From Paenibacillus hunanensis (GTDB lineage Bacteria; Bacillota; Bacilli; Paenibacillales; Paenibacillaceae): DNA of 64,000 nucleotides. The position numbers and the translations under genes were made by a program. The stretch lies in contig NZ_BMMB01000011.1 of NCBI RefSeq assembly GCF_014645615.1, positions 55,626 to 119,625 of the forward strand, written 5' to 3'. The notes under the pieces are model-generated. The model was not told the origin of the DNA, did no database searches, and saw nothing but the letters and a program-made list of their open reading frames with translations. Positions 53,144 through 62,844 of this stretch are shown here, one piece after another (positions within the stretch are counted from its first letter, which is position 1; each line of letters starts with the position of its first letter).

Positions 53144-54070
53144 TTACGGTAGTGCTACCTGATGTGATGAACTGATACTTTTCAGCGCAAGCGGTTTCCC
53201 CTCTGCGTCAAGTAGTTGTTTGAGGTCATCCTGATAGGAAGACATAATCTCTCGGCGCAGCTTCGCGCTCTCCTGTCGCTGACCTGGATCGATATTCGGA
53301 ATCGCCGATATCAGGCGGCGTGTGTACACATGCTGAGGGTGATCATAAATATCCTCGGTATTGCCCTGCTCGACCAGTCGTCCTCGATACATAATACCGA
53401 TCTGATCACACATATGGCGAACGATACCCAGATCGTGACTGATAAATAGATACGTAAGATTGAATTCCTTTTGAATCTCTTTCATAAAGTTCAATACTTG
53501 AGCCTGTACCGATACATCCAATGCGGATACTGGTTCATCGGCAATGATCAGCTTCGGATTGAGCGTCAGTGCACGCGCAATACCGATCCGTTGACGCTGA
53601 CCGCCGGAAAATTCATGCGGATATTTGAAAGCCGCTTCCGGGTTCAGACCGACACGCTCCAGCAAATCCTGAATGCGACGACGTTCTTCATCTGGACTGA
53701 GCTTTTCGAAGTTACGCAGTGGCTCGGCAATAATGTCGATAACACGCTTTCTCGCATTAAGCGAAGAATACGGATCCTGAAAGATCATCTGTATATCACG
53801 GCGCAGTGGATGCTGATTTTTATGCGCTATTCGGGTCAGATCCTGACCTTCAAAGGTTACTTTTCCATCTGTAATTTTGTTCAAACCGATAATGGCGCGT
53901 CCCGTCGTCGTTTTACCACAGCCAGACTCACCAACTAAACCGTATGTCTTTCCTGGCTCAATGCTGATGGACAATCCATCTACTGCCTTGACATGATCGA
54001 TTACACGCTGGAAAAAGCCGCCACGAATCGGGTAATGCACCTTGAGGTTATTTAGCTCCAGCAATGCCAT
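53144..54070 (-). CDS. peptide ABC transporter ATPase (OppF-like)
   Basis: A 308-residue ATPase that powers the transporter with OppD. Walker A is GESGCGKTTTG, signature HEFSGGQRQRIGIARAL, Walker B LIIADEPVSALD; the C-terminal region is the oligopeptide/dipeptide-type extension. Start at ATG 54070 (after AAAGGAG), inside the 3' end of oppD (23-nt overlap); a longer frame to 54154 lies wholly within oppD and has no site. Confidence 0.92.
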   Translation of the reverse strand: MALLELNNLKVHYPIRGGFFQRVIDHVKAVDGLSISIEPGKTYGLVGESGCGKTTTGRAIIGLNKITDGKVTFEGQDLTRIAHKNQHPLRRDIQMIFQDPYSSLNARKRVIDIIAEPLRNFEKLSPDEERRRIQDLLERVGLNPEAAFKYPHEFSGGQRQRIGIARALTLNPKLIIADEPVSALDVSVQAQVLNFMKEIQKEFNLTYLFISHDLGIVRHMCDQIGIMYRGRLVEQGNTEDIYDHPQHVYTRRLISAIPNIDPGQRQESAKLRREIMSSYQDDLKQLLDAEGKPLALKSISSSHQVALP

Positions 54071-55079
54071 CCAGTACGTGCTCCTTTCCTTCATCTTCAA
54101 AATGAAAATGCTGATAACAAGTGCAGCGTACCCAGTGCTCGGTACCAACCTCATTCAATGTTGGCTGCTCAGCATGGGCCGTTTGCGGAATCCACGGGAT
54201 ACGCTCAGAAAAGCGGCATGTACCGCGCGGGATATTTTGCAAGGAAGGGACACGTCCCTGAATCACATGAAGCTGATCCTGCTCGGCATTGGCTGCCGGC
54301 ATCGAAGCAAGTAATGAGCGGGTATACGGATGGAGCGGATTGTTAAACAGTTCATATACACTGGCGATCTCGACGACTTCCCCTGCGTACATTACGACAA
54401 CACGATCCGCCATTTCGGCAACAACACCAAGATCATGCGTGATCAGTACGATACCCGCTTCCGTTTCCGATTGAAGCTGCTTGAGCAAGTCGAGAATTTG
54501 CGATTGAATCGTAACGTCCAATGCGGTTGTCGGCTCATCCGCAATAATTAAGGATGGACGGCACGCGATCGCAATGGCGATCATTACGCGCTGCCTCATA
54601 CCACCGGACAACTCATGTGGATATTGCTCATACACACGTTGCGGGTTAACAATGTTAACATGTTCGAGTAATTCGTAAATAAGCTTGGTCTTTTCCTTCT
54701 TCGATAACGATGTATGATAATCCAGATTCTCTTCAATCTGTCTGCCGATCGTCATCAGCGGATTAAGAGCAGTGAGTGGGTCCTGAAAGATCATACCGAT
54801 CTCAGAGCCCCGAATTTTGTTCATTTGTCCGGGAGACAGTTTGTTTAAGTCCTGTCCCTTGAAGAGCAGCTCTCCTTCAATGCGTGTGTTCTTGCTATCA
54901 TGCAGCCGTGTAAGAGAAAGTGCCAGCGCACTTTTACCGCACCCGGATTCCCCGACGATAGCCAAAACCTCGTTCTTGTTAATCGTTAAATCAAGCTGGT
55001 CTACAGCGGGATAATATTGATCCCTGATCCGAAAAGACACCGTCAGACCCTTGATTTGCAATACCGGTTCTGTGTTCAA
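54048..55079 (-). CDS. peptide ABC transporter ATPase (OppD-like)
   Basis: A 343-residue ATPase; Walker A GESGCGKSALALS, signature HELSGGMRQRVMIAIA, Walker B LIIADEPTTALD. The cysteine-containing C-terminus (RGTCRFSERIPW, WVRCTCYQ) resembles the oligopeptide-transporter extension, where cysteines can bind an Fe-S cluster in some DppD proteins. The start is a TTG about 12 bases after GAGGGGG. First gene of the oppDFBCA-type operon. Confidence 0.9.
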   Translation of the reverse strand: MNTEPVLQIKGLTVSFRIRDQYYPAVDQLDLTINKNEVLAIVGESGCGKSALALSLTRLHDSKNTRIEGELLFKGQDLNKLSPGQMNKIRGSEIGMIFQDPLTALNPLMTIGRQIEENLDYHTSLSKKEKTKLIYELLEHVNIVNPQRVYEQYPHELSGGMRQRVMIAIAIACRPSLIIADEPTTALDVTIQSQILDLLKQLQSETEAGIVLITHDLGVVAEMADRVVVMYAGEVVEIASVYELFNNPLHPYTRSLLASMPAANAEQDQLHVIQGRVPSLQNIPRGTCRFSERIPWIPQTAHAEQPTLNEVGTEHWVRCTCYQHFHFEDEGKEHVLDGIAGAK

Positions 55080-55146
55080 AATTCTGGTTGCCCCCTCATC
55101 TCAAACTTTAACGCCATGTAAACTTACTTCATAAGATTGTTATCAT

Positions 55147-55174
55147 TTTATATTCATAATCTTCCATAGGTCAA
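55147..55174 (-). promoter_or_regulatory. Promoter of the peptide-transporter operon
   Basis: TTGACC and TATAAA separated by 16 bp on the minus strand, roughly 60-70 bases upstream of the oppD TTG. Confidence 0.6.
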
Positions 55175-55214
55175 TAAAATTTATCTTTTTTTCAATTTGG
55201 TCAAAAGATTTTAA

Positions 55215-55252
55215 CAAAAAAGCTATCACCGTTTGTTATAACGGTGATAGCT
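55215..55252 (-). terminator. Terminator of the aromatic-acid-exporter gene
   Basis: On the minus strand AGCTATCACCGTT / AACGGTGATAGCT with a six-base loop, then TTTTTTG. It separates this gene from the peptide-transporter operon. Confidence 0.92.
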
Positions 55253-55271
55253 ACTGCCTATAGGCTTATCC

Positions 55272-56246
55272 TTATTTTACCTTATTATCCTGACTTAGCA
55301 AGGGGTTTCTTGCTTTATCTCGCTTTGAAATTTTCAAATATTGCTCCAGCTCACGACAAAGCTGCAAGATCGCTGAATGCACTTCAAATTCCTCTCGTGT
55401 TACCGGAAGATCCATTTTACTAAATTCCTCTTGAAAACGAACGAGTAACGCTTCTGTTTTGCCTGTATAATGCGGTGTCTTTACATCTTCGGCAAGCTGC
55501 TCGAAAATTCCTCCTGCTCGCGCAGCCTGCGGCATTTTACGATAGAGCTGAGATACAAGCTGCATCATATTTTGAATCGAATCCAGATGCTGCTTACGCA
55601 TATAGAAGTACACGATCCAGGATTCATCGGGATGTAGAAACTGATTTTCCTGCTCACGCTTGGCAGCGACGAGTCCCTGCTCTACCTTTTTACCAGCTTC
55701 GATCACTTCCTTGCCGTCCCATACGTAACTCGGGTCCTCCAGCGTACGTGCAATCTGAGCGAACATGCGAGATAACAGATCATTAATCTCCAATCTGATT
55801 GCATGAAGCTTCGCATGTGGATTCGGCATATACGCCAGATTGACAACAGCTGCCGAACCAAGGCCGATCAGCAGCAGTGCAACCTCCACTAGCATCGCAT
55901 GCATCGTTAACAGGCCGCCGTTGTAAATATGGACAACAACAACCGAGCTGGTCACAATTCCTCCACTAAAGCCTGCACGCGTAATGATCGGAAATGCAAT
56001 CAGAATGTAAAGCGCAAATACCCAGTGCTGAAACCCGAATACCGAAAATAACACAAACGCACAGATCATTCCGATCAACGATGCAAAAAAACGCGCCGAG
56101 ATCGTCATCAAGCTACGCTTGCGTGTCACATCCACCCCCAGAATAGCAAGCAGTGCCGCCGACATTGCACTCGGAACCCCTAACGTACTGGCTACAACGA
56201 CAGCCAGCAGAGCGGCAATAGCGGTCTTGATCACACGGAAACCCAT
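55272..56246 (-). CDS. aromatic acid exporter family (DUF939/YqjA-like) membrane protein
   Basis: A 324-residue ArAE/FUSC-type protein. The N-terminal ~140 residues are hydrophobic with about five to six membrane segments (TAIAALLAVVVAS, MICAFVLFSVFGF, VEVALLLIGLGSAAVVN). The C-terminal half is a soluble helical domain (to residue 324). Homologues are assigned to the aromatic-acid exporter family but are poorly characterised in Bacilli. The ATG at 56246 follows AAGGAG. Confidence 0.82.
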   Translation of the reverse strand: MGFRVIKTAIAALLAVVVASTLGVPSAMSAALLAILGVDVTRKRSLMTISARFFASLIGMICAFVLFSVFGFQHWVFALYILIAFPIITRAGFSGGIVTSSVVVVHIYNGGLLTMHAMLVEVALLLIGLGSAAVVNLAYMPNPHAKLHAIRLEINDLLSRMFAQIARTLEDPSYVWDGKEVIEAGKKVEQGLVAAKREQENQFLHPDESWIVYFYMRKQHLDSIQNMMQLVSQLYRKMPQAARAGGIFEQLAEDVKTPHYTGKTEALLVRFQEEFSKMDLPVTREEFEVHSAILQLCRELEQYLKISKRDKARNPLLSQDNKVK

Positions 56247-56827
56247 TTGTTTTTCTCTCCTTACCTGTCTTCTATCCATTTGTCTATTTGTTTAATTCAT
56301 TTGAATCTGCGTTCGCATCCTACACACGTTTTCCGAATCAAATGATATGTCATTTTCATCCTACTTTATTTTCAACTATTCGACAATGTGAAAATAAGCG
56401 CAAAAACACACCTATAACGAGCTTATCCATTGCCAAAATCTGCATTACTGCCCGATATGCCCATTTTAATTTATGCAAATATTAGCTTTATCATTTCCAA
56501 TTATCCTATTCAATAGAAGCAATAGAATCGATAGCCTACGCTTCATTGATAGAGTATTTATTGTCCTCATTGCCCGATATGTAACAATAATTATATGTTG
56601 CGCTATGATTCTAATGTATAAGTATCACCTATGACCTTCTTCATCGCGCAGGAATTATTGTCATAATTTCTCAGTCATTTTTTAGCTTATAGCGGTCACC
56701 TTCCACCCTTTTCTATTATTCTTTCTATTATATAGTAAGGAAGACTTTCGGATGTGCGTATCCTTTCTTGTATGCCATGCTCAAGCTCTCTATAATGCTA
56801 TGTATGTAGGAATGAAAGGAGATCATT
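56247..56827. other. Intergenic stretch between the exporter and LRR-like genes
   Basis: About 580 bp between divergent genes. No gene, terminator or dyad of note was recognised. It must contain promoters for both flanking genes. Confidence 0.35.
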
Positions 56828-58366
56828 ATGATTCCGACGGTAGGAGATATTTATTGCGCTTATTCCAGTCTGCTTGGACAGTATACCGCCTGTCAGGTAA
56901 CAGAGCTTAAAGAGTCTGATGGCAAAAGCTCGCAAACTCTGGCTGCGATTGTGCAGCTTGATTGGTCAGGCGATACGCCGCTTCAGCATGACCAGCTGGA
57001 TCAGCTCCAGCCGATGATTCGTAGCTTTTATTTTTGGAATAATGATTGGGATCATCGCTTTGTTGAAGCAGAGATTCCAGCAGATTACATACTTACAGGC
57101 AATATTCCCCCACTTGTTACAGAGCCCTGCCGCTCCTATGATACCTATTGGGATATCGGCAACAGTCTATATGAGCAGCGTAAATGGGAAGCGATTGACG
57201 AGAAACGTAGACAGCGATTTAAACAGGCATGTAGCGATGAGAGTACCGTTACCATTGCAGGCATGACGGTCAAAAAGAACACGTCTACCCTCCGTAATTT
57301 TTCACCCACCTCCGATACAGATATTGCTGCATTAGAACAGCTTTATTGCCTGACACATATTGAAATAAACCATTTTACAGCTGCGATCATCCCTTTTTTA
57401 CAGCACAATCCATTTATTCTCGAATTGCATATTGACCAGCATGATATGACTGAGCTGGATTTTAGTGATACTCATCTGAATCGTTTGATTATACGGCAAG
57501 GCTCTTTACAGAAGCTCACTCTTAACAGGGAGATGGAATTTCTCAGCCTTGTTGGCGAGCAGGCAGGTGGATTACATATCGATGCGGATGGAGAAGGTCA
57601 TGCACTCACACTCAGTGTGACAGCAACACCACCCGTATTAACTGGACTGAATCGGCTTCAAGCGCTGCTTATTCACGGTATCGAACAGCTAGATCTGCAA
57701 GAGGTGACTGCAACCTATCCAGCACTAAGCGAATTAAGATTATGGGGCAAGCCAGGTACACTGTCAGGCGTATCTTCTATTGCGCGTCTGGAAGCTCTGC
57801 AATTTTTCAGCACCTTCGATCTATTCGGATTCGCTGGTGACGACTTCCCTGATCCATCGCAATTACCACAGCTACAGACGCTCTGGCTCACCAGCCTCCC
57901 TGCTGACGCTGCCAAATCAATCAAGGCTCGCTATAAAAAGCTGGCAGCAACGACGCTTGATCTGGAAATTACCAAGCCACGCAAGCCCGAATGGCTCGCT
58001 GAGAACTTGAATAATCCCTTCCGCGACTGGGACGGAAGAGAGCATATCAAGCACGCAGATGCTAAAAAAGCAGCCACACTATATAAGCAATGTCTGAAAA
58101 ACATTCGCGATTGGGCGCAGCACACGCATGATAGTACAAGTCTGATGTCACAGCTGACCGCGATGATCGAGATGTACACGGAAGCATTTAATACGCTGGA
58201 TGCCCAATCAGGCTGTATTGATACGATCGAACGTGAAGAAATCGCTACTGCTCTCAATGAGCTACTTGATGGGCTACAGCAGCAGTTAGATGAGCAGCAC
58301 GCTTCTACTCTGGAAATCGATAGGCAAGCGCTAGAACACGTGTTTGAACGTACGCGAGAGTTTTAA
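56828..58366 (+). CDS. Large LRR-like protein of unknown function
   Basis: A 512-residue soluble protein, family not recognised. The N-terminus (MIPTVGDIYCAYSSLLGQYT) resembles immunity/SH3-like domains that begin with a GDIY motif. Residues ~180-385 show an irregular leucine-rich pattern (LTHIEINHF, LELHIDQHDMTELDFSDTHL, LQTLWLTSLP), suggesting an LRR-like solenoid. The last ~120 residues are helical (HADAKKAATLYKQCLKNI ...). No signal peptide or membrane segment. AAAGGAG precedes the ATG and a strong terminator follows, so it is a single-gene unit. The immunity-like start is only suggestive. Confidence 0.7.
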   Translation: MIPTVGDIYCAYSSLLGQYTACQVTELKESDGKSSQTLAAIVQLDWSGDTPLQHDQLDQLQPMIRSFYFWNNDWDHRFVEAEIPADYILTGNIPPLVTEPCRSYDTYWDIGNSLYEQRKWEAIDEKRRQRFKQACSDESTVTIAGMTVKKNTSTLRNFSPTSDTDIAALEQLYCLTHIEINHFTAAIIPFLQHNPFILELHIDQHDMTELDFSDTHLNRLIIRQGSLQKLTLNREMEFLSLVGEQAGGLHIDADGEGHALTLSVTATPPVLTGLNRLQALLIHGIEQLDLQEVTATYPALSELRLWGKPGTLSGVSSIARLEALQFFSTFDLFGFAGDDFPDPSQLPQLQTLWLTSLPADAAKSIKARYKKLAATTLDLEITKPRKPEWLAENLNNPFRDWDGREHIKHADAKKAATLYKQCLKNIRDWAQHTHDSTSLMSQLTAMIEMYTEAFNTLDAQSGCIDTIEREEIATALNELLDGLQQQLDEQHASTLEIDRQALEHVFERTREF

Positions 58367-58544
58367 ATGATACTACAGTATTAAAATTTAAGCTTCGTAT
58401 TATTCGTGTAGACTTCTATGATTTAGCCATCACATGGATGATCTGCCTATAGATGTGATAGGACCTACTTTCAAAAAAAGAATTTTATATTGGATCAAAC
58501 CATGTGATAGCATCAATCGCATGTTTCTATTCAAATCCATAACA

Positions 58545-58593
58545 AAAAGCTCGTATTGAACTACGCTTATTGTAGTTCAATACGAGCTTTTTT
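58545..58593. terminator. Terminator of the LRR-like gene
   Basis: Perfect ~20-bp arms AAAAGCTCGTATTGAACTAC / GTAGTTCAATACGAGCTTTT with a seven-base loop, followed by TT on the plus strand and preceded by A-runs. Bidirectional; lies between convergent genes. Confidence 0.92.
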
Positions 58594-58622
58594 GCCTCCA
58601 TAACTCCACTCTTACTCTTACT

Positions 58623-58662
58623 GCTCTTGCTCTTGCTCTTGCTCTTGCTCTTGCTCTTGCTC
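58623..58662. repeat. Hexanucleotide tandem repeat (GCTCTT)6
   Basis: Six perfect copies of GCTCTT plus a partial seventh, intergenic, between the LRR-like terminator and the M32 carboxypeptidase stop. No gene spans it. Confidence 0.9.
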
Positions 58663-58787
58663 AAGAATATCTCGTGCTCTCGTCCTTCGCCACTCATTTC
58701 TCCAAACCATTCACGTCAAATGCCAAGACGTTCTGTTTAGTCCATAATCAGCTATTTCCAGGGCGAACGAACACTTACTTCAATCCA

Positions 58788-60305
58788 TTACAGCTTATAA
58801 ATATCCGCGTATTTCGCTTCCAAATAATCCGCCAGATAATCCGGATTCAGCTCTTCGCCCGTAATATCCATAATCAGCTCGGAAGGCGTTTTGCTCTTAC
58901 CAAAACGATAAATTTTGTCGGTCAGCCATTCTTTGATCGGCAGCAGATTACCCGCAGCAATCCATTCTTCGAATTGTGGTAGCTCCTTACGCATCGTATG
59001 CGTCATTTGTGCAGCATACATATTACCCAGTGAATACGAGGCAAAATAGCCAAAGTCTCCACCCGACCAGTGCACATCTTGCAATACACCCAGCGCATCA
59101 GTTGGTGGCTCAATACCGAGATATTCCTTGTACTTCGCATTCCACACCTTCGGCAGATCCGCAACCGCAAGGTTCTCATTGAACAGCATTTTTTCGATTT
59201 CATAACGAATAATAATATGCAAATTATAAGTCAGCTCATCCGCTTCAATACGAATCAGTGAATTCTCCACCCGATTCGCTGCCTGATAGAACTGTTCCTT
59301 ATTTACTGTGCCAAGCTGCTCAGGGAACAGTTGCTGTAGGCGATCATAGTATTGATCCCAGAATACACGGCTGCGACCCACTACATTTTCCCAGAAACGA
59401 GATTGGGATTCGTGAATTCCCATTGATGTACCTGTAGCAAGCCCTGTACCTACAAGATCAGTCGAGATATTTTGCTCATACAGTGCATGTCCACCTTCGT
59501 GCAGCGAGCTAAAGATCGCACTGAGCAGATCATCTGGATAATAGTGCGTTGTAATCCGTACATCGCCTGGATTTAAGCCTGTTGCGAATGGATGCTCACT
59601 TTCGTCGAGACGTCCTGCTTCAAAGTCATAACCCATTTGCTTCAGCAGGAACAGGCCAATCTCCTCTTGCTTTTGCAGATCATAATTTTGCTTGAGAAAA
59701 TCATGCTCTGGCGTATAGCCAGACTGCTGAATCTTTTGCAGTAATGGCACAAGACGTGATTTGAGTCGATCAAAGACAGCATCCAGCTTCGCTACGGTCA
59801 TATCTGGCTCATACATATCGAGCAGCGTATCGTAACGAGTCTCCTTCACACCCCAGTAATCGATAAATTCACGCTTCATATCTACAATCTCACGTAGCAG
59901 CGGCTCAAAGCCAACAAAGTCATTATTGTGCTTTGCTTCCTCCCACACCGTCTGTGCATGAGTCGTCAGGCTGGAATACTTTTGAAAACGCTCTGGTGGA
60001 ATTTTGAGACTGCGATCATATTCAGCCTTGCATTCTTTGACAGAACGACGATCCACCTCACTTAACTGCTCTGCGATCTCTGGACGGGATAAAAATTCTA
60101 CATATCCACCCATTTCTTCCGAAATAGACAGCTTAAACGCTTCTGTAGCCAGAATACCGATCGTTTCTGCACGAAGCTCAGCCCCTTTACGTGGTGCTCC
60201 TGTACGCAGATCCCAGCCGAGCAGACCGAGCGCTTCATAATAACTCGTAATCTTATGTACGAGCTGCTTGAATGAGTTCACTACTTGCTGTACGTTTTGT
60301 TCCAT
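58788..60305 (-). CDS. M32 family metallocarboxypeptidase
   Basis: A 505-residue zinc carboxypeptidase of family M32 (Taq carboxypeptidase type), releasing C-terminal residues from peptides in the cytoplasm. The zinc motif HEGGH is in LHEGGHALYE; the family signatures DVRITTHY, GIHESQSRFWEN and IRYEIEKMLF are present. AAGGAG is eight bases before the ATG at 60305; the longer frame lacks a site. Together with the peptide transporter upstream, it could feed peptide use, but the genes are not co-transcribed. Confidence 0.92.
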   Translation of the reverse strand: MEQNVQQVVNSFKQLVHKITSYYEALGLLGWDLRTGAPRKGAELRAETIGILATEAFKLSISEEMGGYVEFLSRPEIAEQLSEVDRRSVKECKAEYDRSLKIPPERFQKYSSLTTHAQTVWEEAKHNNDFVGFEPLLREIVDMKREFIDYWGVKETRYDTLLDMYEPDMTVAKLDAVFDRLKSRLVPLLQKIQQSGYTPEHDFLKQNYDLQKQEEIGLFLLKQMGYDFEAGRLDESEHPFATGLNPGDVRITTHYYPDDLLSAIFSSLHEGGHALYEQNISTDLVGTGLATGTSMGIHESQSRFWENVVGRSRVFWDQYYDRLQQLFPEQLGTVNKEQFYQAANRVENSLIRIEADELTYNLHIIIRYEIEKMLFNENLAVADLPKVWNAKYKEYLGIEPPTDALGVLQDVHWSGGDFGYFASYSLGNMYAAQMTHTMRKELPQFEEWIAAGNLLPIKEWLTDKIYRFGKSKTPSELIMDITGEELNPDYLADYLEAKYADIYKL

Positions 60306-60631
60306 CTTATGATCTCCTTCGGCCCTTATAATGTTGGTCAATCTGATCCATGTCCCTGAACGTTGCAGCTTGCCTGCCATGACCTCATGATGATGTATGG
60401 CCAGCGCAACAAAGAGCGGATACGGTAAAGTATGTTACTGCTTGATGATACGTTTTTCAAGCCTTATAATCAATGTGACATCACGTGATATTCACTTTCC
60501 AGCGCATGACAACCTGTTGCTGCATGAAGAGTCAGATGTACTAATACATTATAGACGTATCTCAAGTCTTGCTCAGATTCCAGCATTTGGTTTGCAATTT
60601 AGCCAAAAGTATATTATTTTAATATCTGAAA
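60306..60631. other. Intergenic stretch between M32 and carbonic anhydrase genes
   Basis: About 325 bp between divergent genes. ATCACGTGAT, a small palindrome, occurs near 60481-60490. No gene supported. Confidence 0.35.
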
Positions 60632-60652
60632 ATTGTGTCTGTCAGACACAAT
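60632..60652. promoter_or_regulatory. 21-bp palindrome upstream of the carbonic anhydrase gene
   Basis: ATTGTGTCTG-T-CAGACACAAT: two perfect 10-base arms around a single base, about 85 bp before the GTG start. Its shape is that of an operator for a dimeric repressor. No T-run. Confidence 0.55.
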
Positions 60653-60737
60653 GCTTCTTGCAGCTAGCGTGAATATTTATTCATGTTAGAGAATTAAAAT
60701 TCACTATGCCATCAGGCATCAATCAGGAGGAGATACT

Positions 60738-61316
60738 GTGGATTCCATTCATTCCATTCTTGAGCACAATGAACAATTTGTTTCGTCCAAGTCCTACGAA
60801 TCATACCTTTCCAGCGGAATACCTAATAAAAAGCTGGTTGTCGTCACCTGTATGGACACGCGATTAACGGAGCTACTGCCACGTGCAATGAACCTGCGTA
60901 ATGGCGATGCAAAAATCATTAAAAATGCAGGAGCTGTTATTTCTCACCCTTATGGTAGTGTTATGCGCAGTGTGCTTGTAGCGCTGTATGAATTGCAGGC
61001 AGAAGAAGTTATTGTGTGCGGTCACTATGGCTGCGGCATGGCTGCACTGAATGCAGATCATATGATTAATGAAATTAAAGAGCGCGGTATTTCTCCAGAA
61101 ATCCTGACAACTTTAGAGCATTCTGGAATAGATTTGAAAACTTGGTTGCAAGGGTTTGGCGATGAAAAGAACGGGGTAATGAAAAGCGTGGATATGATTA
61201 AGAATCATCCATTACTTCCCCCCCATGTACCCGTGCACGGCATGATCATTGATCCCTCGACAGGTCAATTGGAATTGCTCGTTAACGGTTACGAACAACA
61301 AAAATCTTCCATTTAG
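60738..61316 (+). CDS. beta-class carbonic anhydrase
   Basis: Zinc enzyme interconverting CO2 and bicarbonate. The 192-residue protein resembles Bacillus YtiB. Zinc ligands and the Asp-Arg dyad are in CMDTRLTE and GHYGCGMAAL (Cys, Asp-Arg, His, Cys). The start is GTG, seven bases after AGGAGG. Cytoplasmic, with no signal peptide. A strong terminator follows. Confidence 0.93.
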   Translation: MDSIHSILEHNEQFVSSKSYESYLSSGIPNKKLVVVTCMDTRLTELLPRAMNLRNGDAKIIKNAGAVISHPYGSVMRSVLVALYELQAEEVIVCGHYGCGMAALNADHMINEIKERGISPEILTTLEHSGIDLKTWLQGFGDEKNGVMKSVDMIKNHPLLPPHVPVHGMIIDPSTGQLELLVNGYEQQKSSI

Positions 61317-61374
61317 CGGAACAGGCTGCAGGTTTGGCATTCGATATGCCAGCGATGCGATCGATATGCCGCCA

Positions 61375-61403
61375 GGACACAAACGATGTTTGTGTCCTTT
61401 TTA
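61375..61403 (+). terminator. Terminator of the carbonic anhydrase gene
   Basis: GGACACAAAC / GTTTGTGTCC with a three-base loop, followed by TTTTTATTTT. Confidence 0.95.
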
Positions 61404-61857
61404 TTTTGTCGTTCTCCGTTTCATTGCGCATTCAAGCAAATCCATAGATTGAATATGGGTCTTCCGTCCATTATCAAAACATACATAAAAAATATTTCAA
61501 AAAATAATAACTTTTTTGAATCCTTTTTGTTTTTCAAACGTACGGGTACATAAGTGATGTACTGCTCATAACATAGATGACAGTATTTTTGCTAAAATTT
61601 GCATATTAGTACAACAAGCACACTGTTCCACCATACCATGCAGCGGATTGGCCGATCCCTCACTGCTGGCACGAGTCTCGCTTAGCCTTTGATATTGCGG
61701 ATATGTCTCCATTTTATTGGTATCTCAAGCTTTTTGAGCTGTTGTTATCTTTGCTTTAACCTTTTCCAATTATGACTATTGTTTGTCTAAATGTGTCTCG
61801 TTACTGTACGGTTTTATCATTTTTACGTGATGGTTTGTTGCGAAAGCATACAGTTGT
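61404..61857. other. Intergenic stretch before the PadR gene
   Basis: About 450 bp with no supported gene. A dyad TTCAAAAA ... TTTTTTGAA lies near 61497-61520. Confidence 0.35.
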
Positions 61858-61888
61858 AGTGTACACTTTATTTTAAATCGGCCGATTT
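61858..61888. promoter_or_regulatory. Palindromes in the PadR gene upstream region
   Basis: AGTGTACACT (61858-61867) and AAATCGGCCGATTT (61875-61888) are perfect palindromes 7 bp apart, 30-60 bases before the PadR ATG. Candidate autoregulatory operators. Confidence 0.4.
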
Positions 61889-61916
61889 GCTGCTCGAAGA
61901 TAGGAGAGACTGCCTT

Positions 61917-62480
61917 ATGAATACATTATCTTATGGTTTACTCGCATTACTTGCCCGTAATCGTTCTTCAGGCTATGACCTTATGCTCAGAATTCAACCG
62001 TTCTGGCAAGCGAAGCATAGTCAAATTTACCCATTGTTGTCCCGTATGGAGGAACAACAGCTACTTACTGCTGAATGGGTGAAACAAACCGACAAGCCAG
62101 ATAAAAAGATCTATGCTATTACTCCACTTGGTGAGCAAAAGCTTCAAGAATGGATGCAGCTCCCAGCTGGCGAGCCTGTATCTCGTGACGAACTTGTTTT
62201 GAAAGCGTTCTGCCTGTGGATCACAGATCGTGATACCGCAATTGCCCTGTTCCGCAAGCGCTCTATTTTCTATCAGGAGCAGATTCATTATTTTGAGCAA
62301 GCGATTCATAAAATGTCTGATGAGAGTCATCATTTTGGTTCGCCTGACTTTGGATTGTACATTTTGCGTCACAAAGCGCTTGGTACAGCTCGTTCCAATA
62401 TGGAATGGACAACCTGGGTTATTGATATGCTGAAAAATGCAGCGATTCCTGAGGTTCCATCTGAACCACAGCACCATTAA
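61917..62480 (+). CDS. PadR-family transcriptional regulator
   Basis: A 187-residue regulator. The N-terminal winged helix (LSYGLLALLARNRSSGYDLM, HSQIYPLLSRMEEQQLL, KKIYAITPLGEQKLQEW) is standard PadR, followed by a ~95-residue helical C-terminal dimerisation domain of the Vir/AphA type. GGAGAG is eight bases before the ATG. Palindromes just upstream suggest autoregulation. Its targets and inducer are unknown; no transporter or phenolic-acid enzyme is adjacent. Confidence 0.9.
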   Translation: MNTLSYGLLALLARNRSSGYDLMLRIQPFWQAKHSQIYPLLSRMEEQQLLTAEWVKQTDKPDKKIYAITPLGEQKLQEWMQLPAGEPVSRDELVLKAFCLWITDRDTAIALFRKRSIFYQEQIHYFEQAIHKMSDESHHFGSPDFGLYILRHKALGTARSNMEWTTWVIDMLKNAAIPEVPSEPQHH

Positions 62481-62844
62481 TCCGATTATTGTTCTTGCTA
62501 TACCCGGATACGAGTACAGCATCCGGCACCCTTTGCGAATACACAAGTGAACCAGACAGAAGTTGCATCTGCGATTGTTCGTGTTCTTGTATTGAGCATG
62601 ATGCAGATCGTGTAATGCTTATAGCCTCTTTACGATATTCATGATTACAATCATCTATATCGATTATTATGGTCTACTTTATGGTGATCTAACGTTTGCT
62701 GTTCTTTTGATCAAGCAGAGCATCATTATAGCCCTCACGAGATTTTATTAAAAATTTGTGAAACGAAGAGGCTGACTGTCCGTATTACCTTTATAGAATT
62801 CCTATACAAATAAAATCCAACCTATCAGGGGGAACTTACACATC
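62481..62844. other. Intergenic stretch after the PadR gene
   Basis: About 360 bp of AT-rich DNA. Nothing recognised beyond the AGGGGGAA ribosome-binding site of the next gene. Confidence 0.3.
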
